Assembly: GCF_003583365.1 (NCBI RefSeq)
Contig: NZ_QXED01000004.1
Coordinates: 1-64,000 of the forward strand
DNA from: Fibrisoma montanum
Lineage (GTDB): Bacteria > Bacteroidota > Bacteroidia > Cytophagales > Spirosomataceae
Reading direction: 5' to 3'
Length of the DNA stretch: 64,000 nt
Shown here piece by piece: positions 19,196-27,187 of this stretch. Position numbers and translations under genes: made by a program. How positions within the stretch are numbered: the first letter of the stretch is position 1; each line of letters starts with the position of its first letter. Under the pieces are notes generated by a model. The model ran no database searches and was not told the DNA's origin. It saw only the letters and a program-made list of their open reading frames with translations.

Positions 19196-19747
19196 TCAGA
19201 GAGAAACGGGCTGTATGGGTTGATTTTTGCGGAATACAAAGGTTTTTTTCTGGCCAGAGTGTTGAATATTGACCATGTTTACCTGATCATCAAACAGTTC
19301 CATCAGCACATCCTGCTTCATCTGACCGCCCTGAAAAGCTTCGGCATACGGCATTTGGATATACACCCAGCAAGCGTCAGTTTCCAACTCATGGCCCACG
19401 TAGTCAATGGGTTTGCGCTGCCGGTCGGAAGTTACATAAGCAAAATGAGCTCTGATATACTTTTCTATTAACGGGTCAAATTTCTCATCAGTCGACAGGT
19501 GTACTTTCTGGCCGCTTTCCCGAGCCAGGGCTGTTTCCAGGTCGTCTGTAAACAAACGGATACTGATCTCAAAGGCTTTCTCCTTCGGGTTGAACTGCAT
19601 CTGCGTAACGCTGGCATGAAAGTCATGCAAATGCAGCGGCCGGGCACCCAACAGGCAGCCGGCCACTGCAAACAAAAGAACGATTGAAACGCTGCGTTTA
19701 ATCAAGTCCTTAAAAAACGGCTTTAAAAACGTCGTTGAAAATAGCAA
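19196..19747 (-). CDS. DUF6702 family exported protein
   Basis: A small exported protein with the DUF6702 signature: after the hydrophobic segment comes HDFHASVTQMQFNPKEKAFE and then ISIRLFTDDLETAL, and the C-terminal half is beta-rich. The function is unknown. The hydrophobic N-terminus contains a lipobox-like VAGC, so it may be a lipoprotein. The ATG at 19747 overlaps the rseP end by 38 bases; a TTG at 19705 (giving MIKRSVSIVLLF) would start just after the rseP stop and give a tidier signal sequence, so the start is open. It is the last gene of the GH3-dxr-rseP operon. Confidence 0.8.
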   Translation of the reverse strand: MLFSTTFLKPFFKDLIKRSVSIVLLFAVAGCLLGARPLHLHDFHASVTQMQFNPKEKAFEISIRLFTDDLETALARESGQKVHLSTDEKFDPLIEKYIRAHFAYVTSDRQRKPIDYVGHELETDACWVYIQMPYAEAFQGGQMKQDVLMELFDDQVNMVNIQHSGQKKTFVFRKNQPIQPVSL

Positions 19748-21026
19748 AGGCCATCAGTCCGAGCAGGATAACCATACCAACCCGTTGCGCGGCCTCCAGG
19801 AACCGGTCAGACGGTTTCCGGCCCGATACAATCTCATACATGAGGATGGTAGCATGACCGCCGTCGAGGGCCGGTATCGGCAACGCATTCATGAACGCCA
19901 GGGCCATGGATAACAGACCCGTTACGGTCCAGAACCGGTCCCATACCCAGATGCCACCGAACAGATTCTGAGCAATACCGATCGGGCCGCTCAGGGCTTT
20001 CGAAGCGGATACTTCGCCCCGGAAAATTTTGCCAAAGCCTTTGATATTGTCGAACACGACCTGGAAAGCCCGCTCCGTTCCGACAACCAGCGCTTCGCCG
20101 AAGGTGTACTCCTGAGTGGTGTACTTCAGCAAACTTTTTGGGTAGAAGCCAATTGTACCGGTTTCGGTGGTTGTTACGTTGAGCGTCAGCGACTGGCCGT
20201 TTCGATTGATGCCGAGGGAAAGGGGCTTGTTGGGATAGGGCTTTACGCCTTCAACAAACTCGTGATAGAACCGGATAGGCTTTCCATTCACGCTGGTAAT
20301 TACGTCGCCTACTTTCAACCCGGCCTTAGCCGCCGGCTGGTCGGGAACGAGTTCGCCGACTTTAAACGGCTGCGCAATGTCGATGAACTCGCCGGCGCTT
20401 TTCCGGTCGGCCAGTTTATCAACGAGGTTGTTAGGGATATAAATCTCTTCCTGCTGGCCATTCCGCTCGATTGTATAATAGCTGTTGGTACCGAGCAATA
20501 CGTCCGTACTCGTGATGTCATTGAAACGCTCGTACGGTTTGCCGTTAATTTTAACAATTTTATCTCCAGTCCGTAGACCGATCTCCTGAGCTAATTTTCC
20601 GGCAACGATACCGTATTTAGCGTCTTCAGCGGCAATGTAAGTATTCCCATTCTTATAGGTCATGAACACGAAAATCATGATACCCACAATGACGTTGACA
20701 ATGATACCGCCGAGCATAACAATCAACCGCTGCCAGGCTGGCTTAGCCCGGAACTCGTAGGGTTTAGGATCGGCTTTCATTTGTTCGGTGTCGAGCGATT
20801 CGTCGATCATACCGGATATTTTTACGAATCCTCCCAGCGGGATAGCCCCCACGCCATATTCCGTTTCTCCCCGTTTCGTACTCCAGATTTTGGGCGGAAA
20901 CCCAATAAAATACTGCTCTACCCGCATGCCAAACGCCTTAGCAGCCAGTAAATGGCCTAGCTCATGCAGTCCTACCAGGATGGACAGGCCCAGAATGAGC
21001 TGCCCCGCCATTATTAATACTTCCAT
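19710..21026 (-). CDS. rseP: Site-2 intramembrane zinc metalloprotease
   Basis: A 438-residue RseP/S2P-type protease of the inner membrane that cleaves transmembrane substrates such as anti-sigma factors. The zinc motif HELGH lies at residues 21-25 in the first membrane segment, PDZ-type sequence (GELVPDQPAAKAGLKVGD) occupies the middle, and the C-terminal membrane part has the zinc-ligand region NALPIPALDGGHA. It follows dxr, the neighbour seen in many bacteria, with a 25-residue membrane peptide gene between them. Confidence 0.95.
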   Translation of the reverse strand: MEVLIMAGQLILGLSILVGLHELGHLLAAKAFGMRVEQYFIGFPPKIWSTKRGETEYGVGAIPLGGFVKISGMIDESLDTEQMKADPKPYEFRAKPAWQRLIVMLGGIIVNVIVGIMIFVFMTYKNGNTYIAAEDAKYGIVAGKLAQEIGLRTGDKIVKINGKPYERFNDITSTDVLLGTNSYYTIERNGQQEEIYIPNNLVDKLADRKSAGEFIDIAQPFKVGELVPDQPAAKAGLKVGDVITSVNGKPIRFYHEFVEGVKPYPNKPLSLGINRNGQSLTLNVTTTETGTIGFYPKSLLKYTTQEYTFGEALVVGTERAFQVVFDNIKGFGKIFRGEVSASKALSGPIGIAQNLFGGIWVWDRFWTVTGLLSMALAFMNALPIPALDGGHATILMYEIVSGRKPSDRFLEAAQRVGMVILLGLMAFAIFNDVFKAVF

Positions 21027-21070
21027 GTATGTCTGAACTGTGATTAACTAACTTTCTTTTTGTCAATAGT

Positions 21071-21148
21071 TTAGGAACGGCGTCTGAAAAAGCGCAGCAA
21101 AAACAGGCCTAATGCAATGCCGATGATAAACCAGATCCAATATTCCAT
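21071..21148 (-). CDS. 25-residue single-pass membrane peptide
   Basis: Between dxr and rseP on the same strand, an ATG at 21148 opens a 25-codon frame ending in TAA at 21071. The peptide starts MEYWIWFIIGIALG, continues with a Leu/Phe-rich helix and ends in FFRRRS: one membrane helix with a positive C-terminal anchor. It lies 40 bases after the dxr stop and 44 bases before rseP, an operon position that favours translation. It is too short for most gene finders, and chance cannot be excluded from one genome. It could modulate RseP or another membrane enzyme, which is conjecture. Confidence 0.55.
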   Translation of the reverse strand: MEYWIWFIIGIALGLFLLRFFRRRS

Positions 21149-21188
21149 GCGATATGAACGTTGAGAGAAGCCCCTATTGTCTAAACAC

Positions 21189-22361
21189 TTAAACTAAACT
21201 TTTGATTCGCTCAGCCGCTACACGTCGTGTTTCTTCGTCGGTCAGGACGTAGTCGGTATAAGCCGGGGTTTCAATAAAGTTAACCTTTGCGAGGCAGTTT
21301 TCAATAACCTCCGAAATTTCGAGAAACCCGATCGCATCGTGTAGAAACGCATCAACAGCTACCTCATTCGCGGCATTTATGATACACGGAGCATTGCCGC
21401 CCCGCTCCAACGCATCAAACGCTAACTGCAAATTGCGAAACGTTTCGGTGTCCGGCTGCTCAAATGTGAGGGACGGATAGTTGACGAAGTTGAAACGGGG
21501 AAAAGTAGACGATAAGCGGTTGGGGTAGCCTAAGGCAAACTGGATCGGTAGCCGCATATCCGGCAGACCCATCTGCGCCTTCATGCTGCCGTCCTCAAAC
21601 TGCACAATGGAGTGAATAATACTTTGCGGGTGAACGATAACGTCGATCTGATCCGGACGAAGACCAAACAGCCACTTGGCCTCAATCACTTCCAGGCCCT
21701 TGTTCATCAACGTAGCCGAGTCGATCGTAATCTTGGCACCCATCGTCCAGTTCGGATGTTTCAGCGCCTGCTCTTTGGTAACACTGGCCAGAAACTCCCG
21801 CGATTTTCCCCGGAACGGCCCGCCGGAAGCCGTCAGAATAATTTTTTCGATGGGGTTATGGAACTCACCCACCAAGCACTGAAAAATTGCCGAGTGTTCA
21901 GAATCGACGGGGTAGAGATTTACGCCTTTCTGTTGAGCCAAGGCGGTAATTAATTCACCCGCCACTACCAGCGTTTCCTTGTTGGCAAGGGCGATGTGTT
22001 TACCGGCTTCGATGGCTTTGATCGTTGGCAGTAAGCCGGCGTAACCGACCATAGCCGTCAGGACGATGTCAATGCTATCCATCTGCACGACCGACGCAAT
22101 CGACTGAATGCCGGCGTACACTTTAATATTCAGCGGATCAAGGGCGGCAAATACCTGATCGTAACGGTCCTGGTTGCAGATAACGACTACGTTAGGCTTC
22201 AGGTCGATGGCCTGTTGGATAAGCAGGTCGGCATTGTTGTTTGTCGTTAGCACCTCGACCTGAAAGATATCCGGATGGGCTTTAATCACCTCAACGGCCT
22301 GCGTACCGATTGAGCCCGTGCTGCCGAGGATGGCGATATGGCGTTTCTTTAATTCAGTCAT
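21189..22361 (-). CDS. dxr: 1-deoxy-D-xylulose 5-phosphate reductoisomerase
   Basis: NADPH-dependent second enzyme of the MEP isoprenoid pathway, cytoplasmic and normally essential where this pathway is used. The N-terminal ILGSTGSIGTQAVEVI nucleotide motif, the ALANKETLVVAGEL segment, the metal-binding PVDSEHSAIFQCL and the NKGLEVIEAKWLF segment are intact; 390 residues is normal. Its ATG overlaps the stop of the HNH gene upstream (ATGA), so its translation may be coupled to the accessory gene. Confidence 0.97.
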   Translation of the reverse strand: MTELKKRHIAILGSTGSIGTQAVEVIKAHPDIFQVEVLTTNNNADLLIQQAIDLKPNVVVICNQDRYDQVFAALDPLNIKVYAGIQSIASVVQMDSIDIVLTAMVGYAGLLPTIKAIEAGKHIALANKETLVVAGELITALAQQKGVNLYPVDSEHSAIFQCLVGEFHNPIEKIILTASGGPFRGKSREFLASVTKEQALKHPNWTMGAKITIDSATLMNKGLEVIEAKWLFGLRPDQIDVIVHPQSIIHSIVQFEDGSMKAQMGLPDMRLPIQFALGYPNRLSSTFPRFNFVNYPSLTFEQPDTETFRNLQLAFDALERGGNAPCIINAANEVAVDAFLHDAIGFLEISEVIENCLAKVNFIETPAYTDYVLTDEETRRVAAERIKSLV

Positions 22362-22948
22362 GTAGTCTTTAACAAGCCAAAGTTAACTTTGACGTTCAGT
22401 TCTTCTTCGATAGCCCGGATAAAGTAAAGAGCATCTGGGTCAGTACGTAGCAAATCATCGATAAAATCCTGTGGATTCTTTTGAGACATTGAAATCGTGC
22501 TTTTTAGCCGTTTGATATACCGTTTGCGGGTTGAAGCTAGATCAGCATCATCTAATTTCAATAAACGGATCAAGTTAACTGCCTCTTGGTCGGTCGAGGA
22601 GGCTGCGTCATAGTCGCCTTCAAAGTAGATAATTCGTTGTTCAAAATCAGTTGCAGTAGGATGCAGAACGGGCTGATATTGTCCCCACTTTGCTCCCTTT
22701 TCGGTATTCCACTGGGCTTTGACTAAAAACCAGTTTTCGTAACTATCGTTAGGCCGACCTTTTAATGTAGGATTGAAATGCTCAATATCTTTCTTATCAG
22801 TACGTCCTAAATACGTTTCTGTATAAGCACAAATGTTGTGTTGTTCTTGACATAAGGCTTCCGACAAATTCCTGTTATCTCCGCCATTTTTGTATTTCAG
22901 GTTCTTAACCAGAATTTCTGAATTGGCAGGTTTATTCACTCGACGCAT
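22358..22948 (-). CDS. HNH-type nuclease homologue, PtuB-like (Septu candidate)
   Basis: A 196-residue protein resembling the retron/Septu HNH group (TIGR02646-like): an N-terminal basic start, LCQEQHNICAYTET around residues 33-45, DIEHFNP with His57, an NWFLVKAQWN segment around 72-81, then PVLHPTATDFE and a helical tail LIRLLKLDDADLAS. Family members usually show CAYCE and later zinc cysteines; here the second Cys is Thr43, so the zinc knuckle appears lost or altered. It follows the ATPase gene by 5 bases and overlaps dxr by 4. Together with the ATPase it looks like a two-gene defence module; nuclease activity is not proven. Confidence 0.7.
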   Translation of the reverse strand: MRRVNKPANSEILVKNLKYKNGGDNRNLSEALCQEQHNICAYTETYLGRTDKKDIEHFNPTLKGRPNDSYENWFLVKAQWNTEKGAKWGQYQPVLHPTATDFEQRIIYFEGDYDAASSTDQEAVNLIRLLKLDDADLASTRKRYIKRLKSTISMSQKNPQDFIDDLLRTDPDALYFIRAIEEELNVKVNFGLLKTT

Positions 22949-22953
22949 TCAAT

Positions 22954-24291
22954 TCAAAAATTATAGCGGTTACCTAATTCCAACCGTTCTGCTATTAATT
23001 GATTTTTCTTTTGCTCATCCGTCTCATTTCGAATTTGCATGCCTAATTGACGATATTTCTGATAAGCTTCCAAGCCTTCATCAAGCATCAGTTCGGTAAG
23101 ACCAAAATCTTCACTTAAAATGTCGTTTGGATCATCACCAATTGGCGCAACACCATTGCGACATTTTACTTCGCCGTTTTCGTTGAAATATAGAATGAAA
23201 CGTTCGCATGGCTCGAAGGCCGATGCGATAATGGGTGAATGCGTAGCAAAAAAGAACTGAGCTTTTGGAGCAAGAGAGGTGTAATAATTGACTAGTTTAC
23301 GTTGAATGTCCGGAAATAAAGATCTTTCGGGCTCATCAAAGAGAACAACTGAATCAGTTGTGTTGAATTTGTAGAGGGGAATAACTGTAGCCAATAGTTG
23401 CCGAGTACCTGTACTAAGGTAAGAACTGTCGATTTTTACCCCCTGCCTGGTACGTAGTGTAATAGGAACTTTACCTTTTTCGCTATCATTAACCTCTAGA
23501 AAAAAATTGTGTAGAATTGGATTCAAACATTCTTCCGCTAACTTAATACGTGGATCAGACTCTACCCACTTTTGTAACTCTTCCGGTACTTTACTCTTTG
23601 CTGTATTTTGAATGATATTAGTGATCTGATTTACTGTAGCCTCATCGTATTCGTCAATATCTTTAAGCAAATATTGCCATACAGAGACAGATTGCATATC
23701 GCCTAAAGAAATAGCTTTTTTAGACCCTACTGCATTCATCCGGTCATTCTGTAAAACTTTTTCTTTTTCAATCTGGGTATCTGTTTTTACAAAATCAGAA
23801 ATAGTTTGTGGGTGATTTTTTTGTTCGAATAAAAATGCATCCGCTTCATGAGCAATAGATTCTTTTATATATAGGCAAAATTTCTTCGTATTTTCTTGGT
23901 TTTTTAAAATTTCATAAATAGCAAGATCTTTAAACCAATGATAGCCTAAATTTGCATATCCTGATTCTACATAGTCTTTAAGTGTGGTATAGTTTAAACT
24001 TATTTTCTTCTCAACATAAATAGCATCAACTTTTATTCCTTCAAATGTACTATAAGGCTCATTGTTTACAGGGATATTTTCAAGGGCTACCCGCTGGTAA
24101 CCATCTATAAAAACTTGGAAGAAATCCCAGATAATATTTAGTAACGTAGTTTTTCCTGTCCCACTTTGACCGATAAAGCACACCTTTTCCAAAGACTGAC
24201 CTTCTTTCGGGTGGCCCTCCGGATACGTGAAATCAAATTTAATATTTTTAAACTGGCGATATTCTCCAATTTCAATACCGGTTATTTTCAT
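22954..24291 (-). CDS. AAA/ABC-type ATPase, PtuA-like (Septu candidate)
   Basis: A 445-residue SMC/RecF-like ATPase of the AAA_15 type. Walker A is GQSGTGKTTLL (residues 41-51), the ABC signature LSTGTRQLL is at 292-300, Walker B VVLFDEPERS has Asp319 and Glu320, and the switch His351 lies in FFATHSP. The middle part is helical and variable. The gene is visibly more AT-rich than its neighbours, a sign of transfer. It begins 3 bases after the GH3-family gene stop and precedes the HNH gene by 5 bases, the PtuA-PtuB order of Septu and retron-Ec78-type systems. An OLD-family or other DNA-metabolism ATPase is the alternative. Confidence 0.75.
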   Translation of the reverse strand: MKITGIEIGEYRQFKNIKFDFTYPEGHPKEGQSLEKVCFIGQSGTGKTTLLNIIWDFFQVFIDGYQRVALENIPVNNEPYSTFEGIKVDAIYVEKKISLNYTTLKDYVESGYANLGYHWFKDLAIYEILKNQENTKKFCLYIKESIAHEADAFLFEQKNHPQTISDFVKTDTQIEKEKVLQNDRMNAVGSKKAISLGDMQSVSVWQYLLKDIDEYDEATVNQITNIIQNTAKSKVPEELQKWVESDPRIKLAEECLNPILHNFFLEVNDSEKGKVPITLRTRQGVKIDSSYLSTGTRQLLATVIPLYKFNTTDSVVLFDEPERSLFPDIQRKLVNYYTSLAPKAQFFFATHSPIIASAFEPCERFILYFNENGEVKCRNGVAPIGDDPNDILSEDFGLTELMLDEGLEAYQKYRQLGMQIRNETDEQKKNQLIAERLELGNRYNF

Positions 24292-24294
24292 CAG

Positions 24295-25797
24295 CTAAAC
24301 CGTTTGTTTTGTTTCCAGCAACCCCTCCGCAATGTTCCGGTCGTTTGCCAGCCGCGGTACTTTGTTTTGACCGCCCAGCTTGCCCTGCGATTTCATGTAC
24401 CGTTGAAACGCCCCGCGTGGTAACGTAGTGAGCTTCAACGGGCGCAGAATGCTACCTGTAATCAGGTCGTCGTAGTAAACGTTTAGTTCAATCAATCGGT
24501 TATCCACATCCTGTGCAAACGCAGCCGGATCGTTGGGTGGCGTAGCGAATTCAATCAGCCATTCGTGATACGGCAACCCTTCGGCCGGGCTCACCATTGG
24601 CGCAACCGTAAACTCCACTACCTCGGTTTCGGGATGGCGTTCCATGGCGTATTGCAGCGCTTTCTCTACTTCCTCACCAATGACGTGTTCGCCAAAGGCC
24701 GAGATGAAGTGTTTGATACGTCCCGTTACGACCAGTCGGTACGGATCGCGGGACACAAACTTGACCGTATCGCCGATCGAGTAACCCCAAAGTCCTGCGT
24801 TGTTGTTGATGATTACGGCGTAGTTTTTACCTAACTCTACTTCATCGATCGTCAGTCGGCGCGGATTCTCAGAGAAATACTCATCGGCCGGGATGAATTC
24901 GAAGAAAATGCCACTGTCTAACAGCAGCAAAAGACCTTCTTCCGTCTGTGAGTCCTGAAAGGCGATGAAGCCTTCTGATGCCGGGTAGGTTTCAATCGAA
25001 TCAATGCGTTTGCCGATGCTGTCGAACAGTTTGGCGCGGTACGGTTCGAAATTAACGCCACCGTACACGAACACCGAAAAGTCGGGAAAAACGTCTTTGA
25101 TCTTTTTGCCGGTACGTTCCTGAATCCGGTCGAAGTACATCTGCACCCAGGGCGGAATGCCCGAGATCAGCGACATGGGCTGGTCGATCGTTTCATCGAT
25201 AATCCGATCCAGCTTGGTTTCCCAATCCTCAATGATGTTGGTCTCCCAGGAGGGTAGCTGATTGGTACGGAGGTAGGCCGGTACGTGGTGGTTCGCGATT
25301 CCCGACAGCCGTCCGGTTTTGATGCCCGCTTTTTCGTCCAGTTCGGGGCTGCCCGACAGAAAAATGAGTTTCTTGTCCAGAAAGGCGCCGTTGCCGGTTT
25401 CGTTTACGTAGTTCAGCAGCGCGTCGCGGGCCGAATCGATGTGGTTAGGGATCGAATCGCTGGTAATCGGAATGTATTTTGTGCCGGAGGTGGTACCCGA
25501 GGTCTTGGCGAAATACGTTGGTTTGCCTTTCCACAGTACGTCGGACTGACCGGCCAGAACTTTTTCAATGTAAGGCTTCAGTTCCTCATAATCGCGGACG
25601 GGAACGGCCTGCCGGAACTCCTCAACGGTTTGCACATCGCGGAACTTATGGTCCTGGCCAAACAGGGTTTGCCGACCTCCCTGGACCAGCCGCCTGAACC
25701 AGCGTTGCTGTGCTTCGGCGGGTCGGTACATCCATTCCTGCTGCCGTTGGACCACCCATTTAGCCAGCGGTCGGCTCAATACTGATCGTACTCCCAT
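24295..25797 (-). CDS. GH3-family acyl-adenylating protein
   Basis: A 500-residue member of the GH3 (auxin-responsive promoter-like) family, ANL-type enzymes that adenylate a carboxylic acid and pass it to an amine or thiol. The adenylate-binding loop TSGTTSGTKYIPIT is clear, as are FVYGGVNFEPYRAKLF and the C-terminal VVTGRIKHFISAFGEHV. Bacterial substrates are unknown. I chose the ATG at 25797 (MGVRSVLSRP); a frame extends to 25827 but a candidate -7 box at 25805-25812 falls inside that extension. It heads the operon leading to dxr and rseP. Confidence 0.85.
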   Translation of the reverse strand: MGVRSVLSRPLAKWVVQRQQEWMYRPAEAQQRWFRRLVQGGRQTLFGQDHKFRDVQTVEEFRQAVPVRDYEELKPYIEKVLAGQSDVLWKGKPTYFAKTSGTTSGTKYIPITSDSIPNHIDSARDALLNYVNETGNGAFLDKKLIFLSGSPELDEKAGIKTGRLSGIANHHVPAYLRTNQLPSWETNIIEDWETKLDRIIDETIDQPMSLISGIPPWVQMYFDRIQERTGKKIKDVFPDFSVFVYGGVNFEPYRAKLFDSIGKRIDSIETYPASEGFIAFQDSQTEEGLLLLLDSGIFFEFIPADEYFSENPRRLTIDEVELGKNYAVIINNNAGLWGYSIGDTVKFVSRDPYRLVVTGRIKHFISAFGEHVIGEEVEKALQYAMERHPETEVVEFTVAPMVSPAEGLPYHEWLIEFATPPNDPAAFAQDVDNRLIELNVYYDDLITGSILRPLKLTTLPRGAFQRYMKSQGKLGGQNKVPRLANDRNIAEGLLETKQTV

Positions 25798-25804
25798 AGT
25801 CCTG

Positions 25805-25812
25805 CAAAAGTA
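25805..25812 (-). promoter_or_regulatory. Candidate -7 box of the GH3-dxr-rseP operon
   Basis: TACTTTTG on the minus strand matches TAnnTTTG and ends 7 bases before the GH3 gene ATG, predicting a leader of only a few bases. No TTG at the normal distance was found. Confidence 0.5.
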
Positions 25813-25947
25813 ATGGATAATAGACAATGGATAACGTATAAGCCCAATAGCTCATTTTACGCAGCCCCGAATCCATTTATCTGATAGTCATTTGAAAAAT
25901 ACAATACTCTATTCAGATAGTGGGCATGAATTATCTCGAATAATCCA

Positions 25948-25955
25948 TATTTTTG
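25948..25955 (+). promoter_or_regulatory. Candidate -7 box of mreB
   Basis: TATTTTTG matches TAnnTTTG and lies about 50 bases before the chosen mreB ATG. No TTG at the usual spacing. It supports the start at 26007 over an upstream TTG at 25953 that lies inside the box. Confidence 0.55.
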
Positions 25956-26006
25956 CAAACCTTTCAAAAAACTGTACGCGTAACGAAGCTTCTTAGCAAA
26001 CCTGAA

Positions 26007-27032
26007 ATGGGACTTTTCAATTTCTTGACCAGCGACATTGCGATTGACCTGGGTACGGCGAACACCTTGATTATTCACAAGGATCGGATTGTGGTGGATG
26101 AACCCTCGATTATCGCGATGGACAAGGTCAGCGGTAAAGTGCTGGCAATTGGCCACAAGGCCATGCAGATGCACGAAAAAACGAACGAGAATATAAAAAC
26201 GATTCGGCCGTTGAAAGACGGGGTGATCGCTGACTTTACGGCTGCTGAATTGATGATTCGCGGCTTGATCAAGATGATCGATACCGGCAGCAAACTGTTT
26301 TCGCCGTCGCACCGGATGGTTATCTGCATTCCGTCGGGTATTACAGAGGTAGAAAAGCGGGCCGTAAAGGATTCAGCCGAACACGCTGGTGCCAAAGAAG
26401 TCTACATGGTGCACGAGCCGATTGCAGCCGCCATCGGCATTGGCATCGACATCACCCAGCCGAACGGAACGATGATCGTTGATATCGGCGGTGGAACGAC
26501 CGAGATCGCCGTGATCGCCCTGTCGGGTATCGTCTGCGAACAGTCGATCCGTATTGCCGGCGACGTATTTACCCGCGATATTGTTGACTACATGCGTCGG
26601 GAGCATAACCTGCTCATCGGCGAACGCTCCGCCGAGCAGATCAAGATGGAGGTTGGATCGGCTCTGCCCGAACTCGACAACCCGCCGTCGGACTACGAGA
26701 TTCGCGGTCGTGACCTGATGACCGGTATTCCGAAAGAAATCAAGGTGACGTACAGTGAGATTGCGTATTCACTGGATAAGTCGATTTCAAAGATCGAAGA
26801 GGCCGTAATGAAGGCCCTTGAAATTTCACCGCCGGAGCTTTCGGCCGATATCTACACCAACGGGATTCACCTGACGGGCGGAGGGGCGCTGCTGCATGGC
26901 CTGGACAAGCGGTTGGCCGCCAAGACCAAACTGCCTATTCACGTAGCTGACGATCCGCTCAAGGCCGTTGTAAAAGGTACCGGGGAGGTGATCAAAAACC
27001 TCGACATGTACAAGTCAGTATTGATTAGCTAA
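26007..27032 (+). CDS. mreB: Rod shape-determining protein MreB
   Basis: Actin-like ATPase forming membrane-bound filaments that guide side-wall peptidoglycan synthesis. The start MGLFNFLTSDIAIDLGTANT has the amphipathic N-terminus and the phosphate-1 loop; phosphate-2 is MIVDIGGGTTEIAVI; the adenosine motif is HLTGGGALLHG. The 341 residues are normal. First gene of mreBCD. Three inverted repeats lie between it and mreC and may set the ratio of the two. Confidence 0.97.
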   Translation: MGLFNFLTSDIAIDLGTANTLIIHKDRIVVDEPSIIAMDKVSGKVLAIGHKAMQMHEKTNENIKTIRPLKDGVIADFTAAELMIRGLIKMIDTGSKLFSPSHRMVICIPSGITEVEKRAVKDSAEHAGAKEVYMVHEPIAAAIGIGIDITQPNGTMIVDIGGGTTEIAVIALSGIVCEQSIRIAGDVFTRDIVDYMRREHNLLIGERSAEQIKMEVGSALPELDNPPSDYEIRGRDLMTGIPKEIKVTYSEIAYSLDKSISKIEEAVMKALEISPPELSADIYTNGIHLTGGGALLHGLDKRLAAKTKLPIHVADDPLKAVVKGTGEVIKNLDMYKSVLIS

Positions 27033-27037
27033 TTGTA

Positions 27038-27151
27038 CTCCGAACAGCTGTCCGGAGCCGATTAGGTGCATTATTTTAAATTGTCAGCCTGGTCTACACG
27101 GACTGAAGCCCAGGCTACATGATAGGTTTGAGTTACTGGCTCAAACCTATC
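27038..27151 (+). repeat. Three successive hairpins between mreB and mreC
   Basis: A near-perfect 20-bp palindrome at 27038-27057 (core ACAGCTGT), a 7-bp stem AGCCTGG/CCAGGCT at 27086-27092 and 27110-27116, and a perfect 12-bp stem GATAGGTTTGAG/CTCAAACCTATC at 27121-27132 and 27140-27151 with a 7-base loop. None has a good T tract. They fill most of the 155-base gap and could act in mRNA processing or partial termination. Confidence 0.65.
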
Positions 27152-27187
27152 GCCGTTTTCTGCCATCATTCCACCGTTGCCCGACGC

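Noticed and set aside
22358-24291. Full retron (reverse transcriptase and msr/msd RNA) with the PtuA/PtuB-like pair
   Set aside because: No reverse transcriptase gene or space for a non-coding RNA exists; flanking genes abut within a few bases on both sides.
27119-27187. Upstream ATG of mreC adding 23 residues
   Set aside because: It would code through a perfect 12-bp hairpin and adds residues before the typical cytoplasmic start MGELFDFIVRS.
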